64,000 nucleotides of DNA from Typha latifolia (Eukaryota; Streptophyta; Magnoliopsida; Poales; Typhaceae), in NCBI GenBank assembly GCA_019914945.1, contig CM034113.1:2418001-2482000 (forward strand), read 5' to 3'. The notes beneath the pieces are model-generated. The model did no database searches. It was not told the DNA's origin and worked only from the letters and a program-made list of their open reading frames with translations. Positions 37,401-49,499 of this stretch are shown in pieces (positions within the stretch are counted from its first letter, which is position 1; each line of letters opens with the position of its first letter). The position numbers and the translations under genes are program-made.

Positions 37401-39827
37401 TTGTTGAGCAGCTAGTTAACAGAATACTTAAAGCCACATCCCCTTCGCTCAAGAAACTAGCATAGCTTGAGAGCTGTGCACCCGCAACACAACAAGTAAG
37501 GATGAAACCAGCATAGAATGAAGGTGGTGCCTTGAATGCCCTTGCAATCAGAAGGCCCAAAAGTGGCTTCAAAATGTATTGTGCAATAAATCCAATGGAC
37601 AACGGTAAAGGTCTGCACCATATTATCCATATAGAAACAAAGTTTTAGATTAAGAATAAGAATTTTTATCAGTACCCTCAACTACAAGAATGGAAGAATA
37701 CGGAATAGACAACCTCTTGAAGACAAGAGCAAAATCATCAATGGAGAGTCTGATTCCGATGGATAGCATGATTCCTCCTAATGCAGGGGCATAATATTCT
37801 TTTGAAACCCTAGCAAATTCAAGGACAAATAATTTATCCAAATCAGGACATTAAATTACATTTGAATTTGCTCAAACAACAAACAATCTTTCACAAATTA
37901 TAACATTAAATTGAAGCTTAAACAACAATTAATGACCATATTGGCCAAATATAATTGTATACGACAATCACATCAATGATTCAAACTCTAGAATGGAGAT
38001 TTCACCTCATTCCCCAGTTTCTTTGCTCAAACTTGTTGAAGCTTTATATGAATTGTTGGTCCATTACCTGATAGATTAAGAAGTTAAGCTTTTCCATCAA
38101 GTGATTATTTGACATGGTATGAGAGCCAGTTCTTTTCAAGTTTGCTCACCAACCTCATTATTAATCCTTACTTTTTATTACCTATACTTGTGTAAATGGA
38201 GGGGCTACCCATTCTGTTTTGGGAGGGGGCATGTGAGGGCATATTAATGCATGATATACATCTTTAGGCTAATACAAAACAGCTTAATGCTACGAATAAT
38301 TTTATTCTCATACAAATAAATAAAATTGTTGGTGCAACATGATATACATTTGGACCCATAAGTTAATCAATCATAGATGGAACATTTGAATCTCATCGCA
38401 GAAACAAAATACTGTGAAGCACATCGAACAAAGAGCTTTACTTCATTAGAGTCATTAGAGACTAGCATCGCTTGACTCACAAGTCTTTTTCTGCTAGACT
38501 GATAACTTGTTGATCTTTGATTACTAAACAGAAAAATAAGTGCAATAATAGTTACAGTCTAGATTCTCTAGAACTTCATTTACTAAAGGAACAAACCCCA
38601 GGCGAGTTGAGTACATATTTCAGTTAACTCTGACCTAAACCAAAACATTCATTGGATCAAAGTTACCAAAAAAGCACATCAAGAGCGCTGCAAAATAATA
38701 ACTGAAGTTGTTTTAGACTGACAATATGATCAACAACTCCAGTACTCAATTCTACAAGACCCATTGATGTCCGAGGCTTAATTGACACTGCTAGGTTTCT
38801 TCTTTTACTTCAATGAGTTCAATCCATGATTTAAAGCTTCAAACAATTCATGGTAAATCATTTTCACAAAGCAGCACATGTGAGTGTATATATTTCCATT
38901 CTGTATTGAAATTGTATAACCCATGAACTACTAATTGTATTGACATAGTAAGTAAGGTTTGTAAACCACAACCCATAATCAAATTCCATTATATTCATCT
39001 ATGTCTTACTGTTCGAAGTTCAGTTTTGACCCATATAAAAAATAAATATTTCAAACCAAAATATAATGATTTTAGATTATTGTGGTCTAAAATAAATGTC
39101 AAAACAAAAAATCTTGATAGTTTCAGTCTTAACCAATGAGTTTCCATTTTAGTTTTCTTCAAGTTTCGGCCGATACTGTTCCGTATCCAGTGAAAATTCA
39201 AACCATTATATGACATAAGCACCCTCAACCATGAATAGCAAGTACTTCATTAATCTCATCGCCCAAAAGTGCCTAGTCTACTCTTGTAATATTGTCGAAC
39301 TCACTAAAGTAAGCAATCATCAGTCTTTAGCTACTAAATTCCCTTCAATCATTGTTTAACGACATCACTGTTCATCTAAAAGAACTAGCTTTTTACCTCA
39401 TGGACACAACTTAGCATCAAACATTTTACAAAAAAAAAACAATTTTTCTGAATCCAAAATCAACACACCATGAGAAAGTCGCGGGATTCCCGAGAGCGGC
39501 GACGGCCGTGGCCGCGACGACGAAGGGAAGCAATCCGGAGATCGCCTGGGAGGGGTCGGACGCCGCCGCCGGCGCGTCTCCGTTGCCAGAGACGGAGAAT
39601 CCCTCGCTGGTCGCGCCAAACGACAGGAGCGACGCGTTTCCCTCCCTCCGATGCCACCCCACCCTCCCCAAGCTCGGGAACGACGTCGAGCACGCCGTCG
39701 CCCCGCCACGCTTGACCCTAAGGGTCGGGGCATCGCGCGTTCCGGTCGACGGCGTCGACCGCACCCAGAAGTTCGCTCGCCGGAGGACGAGATGCGGTGC
39801 GCCGCAGGAGCAAGGGACCGTGGCCAT
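33824..39827 (-). CDS. BASS3: Plastid BASS-family sodium/metabolite cotransporter (BASS3-like), complete, 415 aa
   Basis: Five exons join in frame: 39827-39469, 37809-37714, 37612-37306, 35440-35193, 34061-33824. The first about 90 residues are rich in Ser, Arg, Thr and Ala with few acids, as expected of a plastid transit peptide. Membrane segments follow: LLPFVVAATAVAAL, YAPALGGIMLSIGI, IGFIAQYILKPLLGLLIARAF, FYAGFILTCCVAGAQLSSYA, ALSILLTSCSTISSVAVTP, LLPVTLGLLLNTY and FVAMFCTSLCIGSPLAINR. The last exon carries GMQSSTLAGLLATQFLGS and ACSVVVMAIMG. These are bile-acid:sodium symporter (SBF) family landmarks; plant BASS proteins sit in the plastid inner envelope, and BASS2 moves pyruvate with sodium, but the substrate of BASS3 is not settled. 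SRIRD followed by a 16-residue tail ends at TGA 33824-33826. The BASS3 subtype is from memory; family placement is firm. Confidence 0.9.
34432..34479. repeat. (TA)n microsatellite in BASS intron 4
   Basis: About 24 uninterrupted TA units between the exons at 34061 and 35193. Confidence 0.95.
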
Positions 39828-40690
39828 AAGGATGGACGGTCGGGCTTGGAGAGGGAGAGACAAAAGCTTTCAAAGATATTCTAATATAATAGCAAATTTA
39901 AATTTCGAAATTGAGCATTTTCCACAATTGTCAACCAATTTTTTTTTTCAAATTCATAAATAATTTTAAATTGTACTCTAAATTATACGAATTAGCAGGA
40001 TTTTTTTTTCTTTTTAACCCATAAACTCGCAAGAATAATTATTATTGCTAGATCAAACATAAGTAATATATGATTATTATATTTATACTCTTTGTTTTAG
40101 ACTCCTCTACTTCATTAAATCATGAGGTAGTTAGCATCATGGTAGGAATATTAATTATGGCAACTTTTGAGCTGTAAAATATTATTTCATTTACTACATA
40201 TCAAAGGGTAAGTTTATACTTTATAACCATCTTTTTCCAAGCATTATAATTTTGCCTTATGATTAATTATTTTAAAATTACTTCAATAGTATTTCTATTA
40301 GTTGGTTGTTAAAGTTGACATAATTTTGTAGATGTTGTATAAATAGACACAATAAATAGACACAATATTTTTTTTTAAGAAAAGCAGGTAGATTTAGATA
40401 CTGTCTTTTGACATCCACTTAACCGGTTCGTGCATCACCTAATCCCAAAACAAAACTAGGTTAGATATAGAAAACTTGGTTAAATTTGCATCCGGTCTCA
40501 TCTTTTAGTCTTGGGTTTTTTTAAGAGTAAATTTAGTTAGATATGAAAAAGATAAAAAGATGTTTAATTATTGAATCAGATTAAGAGTTCCTGGACCAGT
40601 TTAAAAGAGTTTTCTAAGTTTAAATCAAACAAAGCGGTCAGTACTTTGGCATTTGATCCAAATAGAATTCAAAGTCAAGATCTTTCCTTC
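39828..40690. other. Upstream flank of the BASS gene
   Basis: This stretch contains the probable 5' UTR and promoter, read on the reverse strand. It is AT-rich beyond 39880 with no clear TATA box assignment. No other feature was recognised. Confidence 0.4.
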
Positions 40691-41620
40691 ACTCCCCTGC
40701 TCGTATTCTGAGAACTACATGTCCAGGCTAAGATCACTAAATTTCTTTCAACAATTATCCGGTGGATGATTTGGTTAAAAATATATTTTTTTGAATATTA
40801 TTTCTTCTCGTACGTCTTAAACTTTCTAATATTTTAATCTAATAGTGCTCGGTCCAAATTTTCTCTCAAAACAAATTAAATGAATAATATAAAAAAGAAT
40901 CTTGAAAGAAAGAAAGATTGAAAGAGATAGGAGGTAGGTTTGTTGTGGGGATAGAGGCGAGGAGGCCGAGTGAAAAAAGAAAGAAATTTACATATAACAC
41001 CCTATATTTTAATAAAATTATAATTTACATTCCATATTTTTATTATCCGTAAATTGAGCTCTATGAGTTAGTGAATATGTGAAGAAAATTTAGCCAATTA
41101 AAAAATTATAAAAATATCCTCAACTAAGTTATACTAAAGATAATTTTTACGGTGTTAAGTTCAAATCTAACTCAGATTATTTTTCTATTAATATTTGTTA
41201 AGTTAAAGAAATTGAATTATATATAGTAAAAAATATAGGGTGTGAATCATAATTACGTTATAAAGTAGGGTGTTATATATAAATTTCTCGAATTCTTAAG
41301 ACCAACCACTGTCCCACAAAAGAGTCGCACATAAAGTAGGGTGTTATATGAAAATTTCCCATACAAATTTCCTCTGTTTTTAAGAGCCAACTGCAAAAGA
41401 GTCACACGTCACGGGTTGGGGGGACCCACGAGATGGTATGAGAGCTGCCGACCAATCCGACGACGGAAAGCGACGCGAGTACGACTTCAACTTGTGGGCC
41501 TCCGTCTAATTGGAACCGCCTAAGTCGTCGTTATTGGGTTTACTCGGACTTTTCCAGAGGATCCGAAATTTACGTGGTCTGTATTTATCGGACTCGGACT
41601 TTGATTGGGTAGTCTGTCCG
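40690..41620. repeat. Segmental duplication, copy A (partner at 52140-53100)
   Basis: Blocks shared with copy B in the same order: CTAAATTTCTTTCAACAATT and GGTGGATGATTTGG (40737-40772 / 52191-52222); GAATCTTGAAAGAA (40897 / 52789); GAGTCACACGTCACGG (41399 / 52884); GCCAATCCGACGACGGAAAG against the same with one change (41450 / 52938); and TTCCAGAGGATCCGAAATTT (41552 / 53049). Substitutions and small indels show an old event. Open frames in the shared part change mostly at amino-acid-altering sites, so it is probably non-coding. Confidence 0.85.
40983..41287. mobile_element. MITE with AACACCCT-type inverted ends (copy A)
   Basis: The left end GAAATTTACATATAACACCC pairs with the reverse complement of the right end, GAAATTTATATATAACACCC, and pairing continues for about 50 bp. 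It is the same family as 18804-19503 and 52395-52769. There is no coding frame. A further short copy of the right end (TAAAGTAGGGTGTTATATG) lies at 41335, part of a roughly 75-bp tandem duplication (41259-41331, 41332-41408) covering the element end and its flank. Confidence 0.7.
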
Positions 41621-41699
41621 GATAACATAGTAAGGGTTTGGAAGTATGTTTGGAGAATATTCCTTCTGCCTATTATTCCATGGTACATCCCATACATGA

Positions 41700-43735
41700 T
41701 CTTGAAAAATTCGAATTACTCATGCAATATTAATGAGCATGGCATCAAAAAAAAAAAAAAAATCTCATTGACCTCCTCGACTAAGAAAAAAAATTTAACT
41801 GAATTAAGAATTTTTATAGGTCTTTAACCTTAAAATAAATGGTAGTGTCTTATCAATTCAAAACTTTTATGTCTCACCAAAACTCGTATTTTAAATTACT
41901 CAAGTGTCTCACCACAAATGTATTGGAATATAAGAAAGAAAAGAATTTTTATTGAGTAAGAATACCGTTGCTCTTAATACAAAACTCTAAAACATATTTA
42001 TAGATTCTCCACTATGGTACTAACCTAGAAAATATCCTTTTAAGTGCAAATTTATGTAACGATAAGTATATAGATACAAACTATTTTAAAATATGTTGTA
42101 TAATTTAGTTTTAATATTCAAGAAGAATCCTTGTGAGAGGAAGATTGAAGAATGCAAGAGAAATCAAGTCAAAATGCATGCTTTCAATTTTGTAGGTTGG
42201 GCGCACAACTAGCACATCAAAAGAATGCATACGACTCATATGCAACTTAGGGCCGATGCACACCTGATGAGTCAAATTATGCGAAGAATTAAGTAAATCA
42301 AAGCATAAATTAGATTTTAATAATTATTTTTAGAACCTCGTTCAAACATGACTAAGAGCATCCAAACAACGTGTGCACGACAACAAAGTAAACTTTTGAT
42401 TCAAAAATTAATTTGGAGATTTCTTTAGTGTCTTGTCCTAATATGTAATAAATATGATTCTTATTTATTTAAGGGACTTAAAGCTAGAGAGTTAGACATC
42501 CATTCAAGTGAAAACTCTAGAAATTTTTCAGTCCCATATTTGAAGAGTTTTCTAGTTCTCTTAGGGAGTTAAATTCGTATTAAGTGTGACAAGAGCTTCT
42601 TCATATGTTTGAGTACTATGCTTCAACAAAGGATGATTCTAAAATAATGAAGAAGCTGAACTAAGTCGGCATCATGTACCACAACTAGCCACTCAAGAGT
42701 TTGAATAAGTGATCCATAGTGAGGTACTACGATCCAGATGCCAAAAATCATAAAGTAGTCAATCGAGATAGAATTTGAGCAAGGGACATAGATTTCAACA
42801 ATTAGATAATAGATTGACTATGGGTTTGTAAGTACTTGTTTCTATTTACATTATATATAGGCTAATCTATTTTAAGCTTGTTGACATGCATTTTGCTAGT
42901 TCAAAATAAAATATGTAATCCACATATATATGACATATCTTAATTATCATAATTATAATTACTCCTCAAGTATACCTAGTTAAATAACATATTTTATTTA
43001 GAGTATCAGTATATAACTTACAGACTCTTATCATATGTATGCATAGGATTCTAAATTTTTTATAATTACATAATAATCCTTGGGACATGTATCATCTTAA
43101 AATATTTATACCACATATGTAAATCATTATGTTAAGTTTCATAATATTCTAATAACATCCTATATAGAGACCCATAAGATAAGGGAGTTTTGGTAAATTT
43201 TTTCATCAAATAATATGTGAAAATGTAAACATATGATATCTAATTTCGCACTTTGTTATTTGAATTTGTGTTCAGAATAATACATAATATTTGTTATATA
43301 CTTGTGGGACATCTTCGAAATTTCATCCCACCTACGGTTATTTTAAAATTTTCATTTGACATTTTCCTAAAGGATGTATAAAATTAGAAAATTATTGGAT
43401 TATATTTTAAAGTTGAATTGCCATATTTATCTATTTATTTATTAAGAATACAACATGAATATATTTGGTATTTTACATATAAAATCTAATATACTTAGCT
43501 CTATGAGCTAATAAACTTGAGTCTTATCTAGATAAAGCTTTAATGATATATAAGTACATCTTTTTAATATATTTCATCATTATATGTTTCATGCTATGTA
43601 GCATCTTATTATAATGCCACGTGTATTAGTTCAATCATTATCTAACATGATTAAATTTATGTTTTCTTTATCACATAGAAACATATGATTGATGAATATA
43701 TCAAAACTATCTTTATGTAAACATAAATATATTAC
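41700..43735. other. AT-rich repeat-like DNA without recognised features
   Basis: No supported coding frame, inverted ends or direct repeats were seen. An A-run is present at 41748-41761. Parts around 41930-42850 resemble retrotransposon untranslated DNA in composition, but no family could be named. Confidence 0.35.
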
Positions 43736-44030
43736 TAACCACTATATAACTTACTATTTTCTGCACATCTCACTCTTGTATAACTATTTCATACCTTCTT
43801 TTTTATTTCATATTCTTCTCCACCTTTCACTCTCTTACGACAAATTCATAACTTTATTTTAACTTCCTATTTCTCTCCACCTCTTACTTTCCTATATCTA
43901 TTTCATGATTTCCTTTTAGCTTTATAGTCACTCTTTTATCACTAATTCATAATTTCTTTCTAACTTCATATTTCTCTCTTTTCTCTTACTCTTCTATAGC
44001 TACTCCATAACTTCCTTTTTAACTTTGGGA
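43736..44030. repeat. CT-rich minisatellite, about 57-bp unit
   Basis: About five degenerate copies of a unit like TTCATAATTTC, TTTCTAACTTC, TATTTCTC, CACC, TCTCACTCT, CCTATA in series. The same family occurs at 50200-50300 and 51245-51470. Confidence 0.75.
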
Positions 44031-44160
44031 AGGTCGGTCTAGGCTGTGGAAGCTACCTACCACCCCCTTGTATTAAGATCTTCATCTGAAAGTTTTTGTG
44101 GAATAGAGTTTCAGTTGGAGCCTTCCTCTATGGGATCAAATGTGGACCTGATCACAATTG

Positions 44161-44861
44161 TGTTGGAATTAATTTCAATTAATTACAACATATATAGACT
44201 TATATGTGATATAAATATATATTGAATAATAGATTGTCAATATCTAATAAGACCCATTATGAAGTGATCAAATTAAGTATTATTTATCGGGTTCAATATG
44301 TGTCATGAGGAGTGGGGCCTTTAATATAAAAAGTGTATTAATAATTTTATGATTTAGTAATGGTCTAAATTATATAAAATTTGAAAATAATGCAATTATG
44401 CTATTGGTCCCTAGGGAAAACAATTAAATATGACAATATTATGTAAATAAGAAAATAATATAGGCAAATTTTGAATTTAGACCCAATAAAGAAAATAGGG
44501 TACAGATCAACTCTTTTCTATCTTCTAAAGAGGTGCCTATTAAAAGAGATGAGGAAGAGGTCTGTTTTCCTCTCTTCAAATTCCAATCATCTCTCTCTCT
44601 ACTTTTATCTCTCTATCTCTCTCTCTCTTATAAATAGAGATTGATCTTGAGTGATTTGAGATTTCTGTCAAGAACTTACGATTCATGTGTCTTTCCTTGT
44701 GCACGAAAGGTTTGTCATTGTCGTCTCTCTTGCTCTCTCCATTACACTTGAGAGGGATTACTTGGATATCTAAATGCTTTTAGTGATCTTCGGTGATTGT
44801 GTCCCTCTGGAAAATTATGGCTATGGATCAAGGTAGTTTAGAATCAAAGATTAGAGGTTTA
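44161..44861 (+). mobile_element. Copia-like LTR sequence, left copy
   Basis: It starts TGTTGGAATTAATTTC after CACAATTG and carries a TATA box (TATAAATA at 44629-44636) with CT-rich sequence before it. From 44390 it matches 49028-49490 in direct orientation: GACAATATTATGTAAATAAG / GGCAATGTTCTGTAAATAAG, TTTTCTATCTTCT-AAGAGGT, TTGATCTTGAGTGATTTGA and AAATCAAAGATTAGAGGTT. The gypsy element at 44862-48541 follows directly. It may be one LTR of a copia element or a duplicated segment. Confidence 0.6.
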
Positions 44862-45241
44862 TGTTAGGGTCAAGTACGAATTTACTAACCATAACAGATC
44901 CACAAATCACAAATACATTCAAAAGTAATGAGGAGAGTAAATGAGACACCAGTTCCACTAAATTGGTCGTCTTCTCCACTAAGATAAAGAGCTATTTCAT
45001 TACTTGCCTTCCTCTCAGTTTAATACAGATTAGTATATATACTCTCACCCCAGCGCTCTCTCTCTCTCTCTCTCTCTCCTTCCTAACCAACTGCCATGAG
45101 CGGACAGTGACGTCTAACAATTCCTCATGTGCTAATCACATGAAAATTAAGGACTCAAGTGAAAATAAAAACAAAACAGGACTCAAGTGAAAATAGTCTA
45201 TCTTCCCCAAAGTCATCTTCAGTTTCTATTGGGCCATGACA
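44862..45241 (-). mobile_element. 3' LTR of the reverse-strand gypsy element
   Basis: Read on the reverse strand it starts TGTCATGGCCC after a purine tract (AGAGAGGAGG) and ends CTAACA, 380 bp. A (CT)n microsatellite lies inside at 45057-45080. Its partner 5' LTR is not present because the other end of the element is truncated. Confidence 0.7.
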
Positions 45242-48200
45242 TATTAACCTCCTCTCTAGAGATCCTTGACCTCAAGGATCAAGCGTTGGAAATTGGCGAA
45301 GCAAGGCGTGGTAGTCCTCCCAAGTTGCTTCCTCCTCTGACGAATTGCTCCACTTAACCAAAATTTGGGTGATTGCTTGATCTCCTCTTCATATCATGCG
45401 TCGCTGGAGGATCTTCTCAGGATGTAATAGAGACTCACCATCAGAGTCAACTCATGGAAGGGATGGTTGTGGGTGTATTGCTGGGCCAAGTGTTTCTTTA
45501 GTTGAGAAACATGGAAGACATTATGAAATTTTGAAGTTGGAGGGAGTAGTAGCTTGTAAGCAACCTTGCCAATATGATTAATAATCTGAAAAGGCCCATA
45601 GAATTTTGCTGCTAATTTCAACGAGCTCCTAATTTCAACAGATGATTGCCTATATGGTTGTAATCTTAGGTAAACCCAGTCTCCAATAGCAAATTTCCTT
45701 TTCTGTCTGTTTTTGTTAGTATAGCTTTTTATTTTGGATTGTGTTTTGGCCAATTCAGTTCAGAGGAGAGTTACCATGCGATTGCGCTCCACTAAATATG
45801 ACTCAACAACTTGCAGAGGAGTAGTAGGCTCAACAAAGAGAGCTAACTATCGAGGAGGATAACCATACTGAGCCTGAAAAGGAGAGATTTGCAAATTAGT
45901 GTGGTAGTTAGTATTGAACCACCACTCAGCAAGGGATAGCCATTGATTCTATTTTTTTTGGCTTTGAACTTGTCGTGCATCTCAAGTATGATTCAAGACA
46001 AGCATTTACCCTTTCTGTTTGCCCATCTGTTTGTGGGTGATAAGCTGTAGAAAATTGCAAGGTACCCAATTTGCTGAAAATTGCTTTCCAAAAAGAGCTG
46101 ATGAAGACAAAACCTCTATCACTAACAATGCTCTCGGGTAAGTCATGCAATTTGTAAATATTATCTAGGAAGAGTGTAGCTACCTGAGGAGCTGTGAAAG
46201 GGTGAGCAATGGAGAAGACATGTGAGTATTTGCTCAACCTATTGACAACAACCAAGATCACCTCTTTCTCTTCTGATTTAAGTAGACCCTCTATAAAGTC
46301 CATAGAAATATTAGCCAAAATCTGGTCGATATGGGAAGAGGTTGTAGTAGGCCTGCGAGGTGGGTTTGCTCATGCTTGTGTCTTTGACACACATCACAAA
46401 CTTTGATGAAGTCACTAACCATTCTTTTGAGGCATGGCCAAAAGAAAAATTGTTTCAGGCAGTGATATGTAGCTTGTCGACCTGAATGTCCTCCAAGAGG
46501 TGTAGCATGCAGTGCTGTAATGACTCTAGATTGGATGTCGTGGTAGCTCCAAGATAAATTCTGTTTTTGTACCTGATAATACCTTGTGATAATGAAAAGT
46601 CATTATATAGAGAAGTGATAGCAAGCTTAGGGAGGAGAAGGGATGCCAAACTATTATCTTTATAAGATGCCAATACCTCCTCTAGCCAACTTGGATTTAC
46701 CGTAGATAAGGAAGCAAAGGAAGAAGTAACAAATGGTACTCTTGATAAGGCATCTGCACCTATGTTCTCTTTACCTTGTTTATAATGCAATTTATAGTCA
46801 AATCCCAATAACTCGATTAGCTATTTCTACTGCAAAAGGGTGTGCAAGCGTTGCTCCAATAGGTACTTGATGCTGTGGTGGTCCGTATGGATGATGAAGT
46901 GTTGTCCATCTAGATATGATTTGTATTTGGTAACAATCATGACTATGGCAAGTAGCTCTTTCTCATAAGTAGAATAGGATTGGAATTTGGTCCCTAATGC
47001 CTTGTTGAAATATGTTATAGGATGGCCATCTTGACTGAGCATAGCCCCCACACTTGTACCACTAGCATCAACTTCTATTTCGAAAAGCTTATTAAAGTTT
47101 GAAAGTGCCAAACCAGGGGTACTAGTCATCACTTGCTTCAAAAGATGGAATGCTTCTACAGATTACGAAGACCATGAGTATGAGTCCTTCTTCAACATGT
47201 TAGTAAGAGGCTTTGTAATCAACCCATAGTTGAAGACAAATTTCCTATAGTAACCGGTTAACCCCCAAAAACCCCTTAATTGCTTCAGAGTTGTCGGTTT
47301 GGGCCATTTTAGAATGCAAGCAATTTTTTTTGGATCAACAGCCACCCCATCCTTGTTTATAATATGGCTCAGGTATTCAATTTGTGGGACAACAAAGGAA
47401 CATTTGGAAAGTTTAGTAAATAAAGAGTGCTGCCGTAGTAATTTCAGAACTTGTTGTAGATGGTGTAAATGTTGTTCCATGGAAGAGCTATAAACTAATA
47501 TATCATCGAAGAATACTAAGACAAATTTCCTCAAGATGGGTTGAACTATGTCATTCATTAAAGATTGGAAGGTAGCACGGGGCAAAGTCCAAATGACATT
47601 ACTCGAAACTCAAAATGTTCATGATGTGTCCTGAATGCAGTCTTCGGAATATCGGAAGGATGCATTTTGATTTGATGGTATCCATACCTCAAATCTAACT
47701 TGGAGAATATAGTAGAGCCTTGCAATTCATCAAGTAGCTCTTCAATGATAGGAATATGATACTTGTTTTTTTTGGTGAGGTCATTAAATTTTTGATAGTC
47801 AACACACAATCTCCAATCTCCATCTTTCTTTTTGACTAGCAAAATAGGTGAAGAAAACGGACTTTGGCTTGGCTGAATGACCCCTGACTTGAGCAATTCC
47901 TGAATAATAGATTCCACTACAGCTTTTTGGGCAAAAGGGATTTGACAAGGCCTCATATTAGGTGGGTTTGCTTCTGATTTCAAATGTATGCAGTGGTCTT
48001 GGGATCTTATAGGAGGGAGATGATGCGGTTCTTTAAAGACATCTGCAAAATTAGCTAGTAAAGAAGAGAGTATTGGTGAAAGTAAGATTTGGTACTGCAA
48101 ATTGTTGAACTGAACTAGCTGATTCAATGTCTGAATTAATAGAAAATATTTGCCCTAAGAAAGCATTATGCCCTTTCTGAAGTAGTTTGGCCATAGAAGA

Positions 48201-48541
48201 GCCTGAAATAAGTTGACAAGTTATACTATTGTCCATTCCAGAAAGTGTAATCTCTTTGCCATCCTTTTAGAATTTCAGCATGAGCTTCTCAAAATCAAAT
48301 ACTATAGGACTATATTGACGCATCCAATCCACCCCGAGTACCATATCACAACCTCCTAATTGCAAGATTTTCATATCAGCTGTGAATGTAGGACCTTGCA
48401 TAGTCCAAGTAAATTGTGAGCAAGTAGAAGAGCTGATAAGCTTCTGACCATGGGCAATAGTTACATAAAGAGGAGCTGTACATTCAATGATGCAGTGACT
48501 TTCTCTAGCAGCATTAGGGTCCAAGAAGCTATGGGTACTAT
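45242..48541 (-). mobile_element. Ty3/gypsy pol remnant with chromodomain, 5'-truncated
   Basis: Domains in reverse-strand order: protease tail (STHSFLDP, then GGCDMVLGVDWM) 48540-48270; reverse transcriptase 48000-47200 with KKKDGDWRLCVDY and [13 protein letters not shown]; RNase H 47130-46700 with DASGTSVGAMLSQ and YKQGKENIGADALSR; integrase about 46690-45960 with MDFIEGL, SDRG and AYHPQTDGQTERVN; linker GDWVYLRLQPYRQ near 45690; chromodomain remnant to about 45250. Frames shift between blocks (about 47570, 47150, 46820, 46450, 46320-45950) and stops occur, so it is inactive. The catalytic DSG of the protease, gag and the 5' LTR are lost at a junction near 48541. Chromodomain presence places it in the Tekay/Reina/CRM-type chromovirus lineages, not resolved further. 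Confidence 0.88.
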
Positions 48542-49020
48542 GTTACGATCCGACCATATGGGTTATGTCAAGTCAAGTCGAGTCAAGTTAAATTAGTTAC
48601 TTAGCTTTATCTTTCTGTTTTAAATTTTAAATAAATCGGATAATCCGCATGTGGATCCGATCTGTTAAGAAATTTTACTCCTATAAATAGGGGTAGACAT
48701 GAGTTGATAAGGAGCATTGAATCGAGAGAAATATGAGTTTAGCTAGTTATTATTCTCATCCTTATCTTTTTACATTAACCGTTGGATTGTCTTTATCTTC
48801 ATAGGAGTAGACCATAACCGTAGATCCCCTTCAAGTTTGCAAACCCTAACCACCTCCTACCTCCAGCAGCCACCCTACTACACTGCCGTCCACCACCCTC
48901 CAATGACCGCCGCAACGTCAGAAATTACCGTTATGCTCTCCCTGACCTATCACTACTATTTAATTTTTATCTTTTCATCCTGACCTCTGATTTAGGTGAA
49001 ACTAGAGCCATTAGAATCCT
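48542..49020 (+). mobile_element. Probable LTR fragment abutting the gypsy remnant
   Basis: It begins TGTTACGATCCGACC exactly where gypsy pol homology stops, and has CTATAAATAGG at 48681-48691, a strong TATA box, with a downstream C-rich leader. The right limit is set by the start of the 49028 repeat. No partner copy was found, so LTR status is inferred from the TG start, the TATA box and the sharp junction. Confidence 0.45.
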
Positions 49021-49027
49021 AATCACG

Positions 49028-49490
49028 AGACTATTGGTCTCTGAGGAACACAATTAAATATGGCAATGTTCTGTAAATAAGGAAATAATATAGGCAAGTT
49101 CCAAATTTAGACCCATTAAGGATCCAATAAGGAAAATAGGCTACATATCAACGATTTTCTATCTTCTGAAGAGGTATCTATTAAAAGAGAAGAGCAAGAG
49201 GTTTGTTTCCCTCTCTTTGAATTCCAATTCTCTCTCTTATAAATAAAGCTTGATCTTGAGTGATTTGACATAGAGTTTTTTTTGTCAAGTACTTGCGATT
49301 CAAGTGTCTTTCCTTGTGCTGAAAAGGTTTGTTGTTGTCATCTCTCTTACTCTCTCTATCGGACTTGAGAGAAATTATTTGGAGATCTAAAGGCTTCCAA
49401 GATCACTAACAATTGTGTCTCTCTAGAAGATCATGGCTATGGACCAAGATAATTTAAAATCAAAGATTAGAGGTTCCCTAGAGGATCATG
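49028..49490 (+). repeat. Copia-like LTR sequence, right copy
   Basis: Direct-orientation match to 44390-44861, including the TATAAATA box (here about 49238-49245) and the TTGATCTTGAGTGATTTGA block. Two extra small insertions separate the copies. Its first 230 bases (matching 44161-44390) are missing. Confidence 0.65.
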
Positions 49491-49499
49491 GTAAATCTA

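Noticed and set aside
41506..41697. Possible conserved peptide SESDKYRPRKFRILWK shared by 41.5 and 53.0 kb on the reverse strand
   Set aside because: The two copies belong to the segmental duplication and differ mainly by amino-acid-changing substitutions; flanking frames do not agree, so there is no sign of coding constraint.
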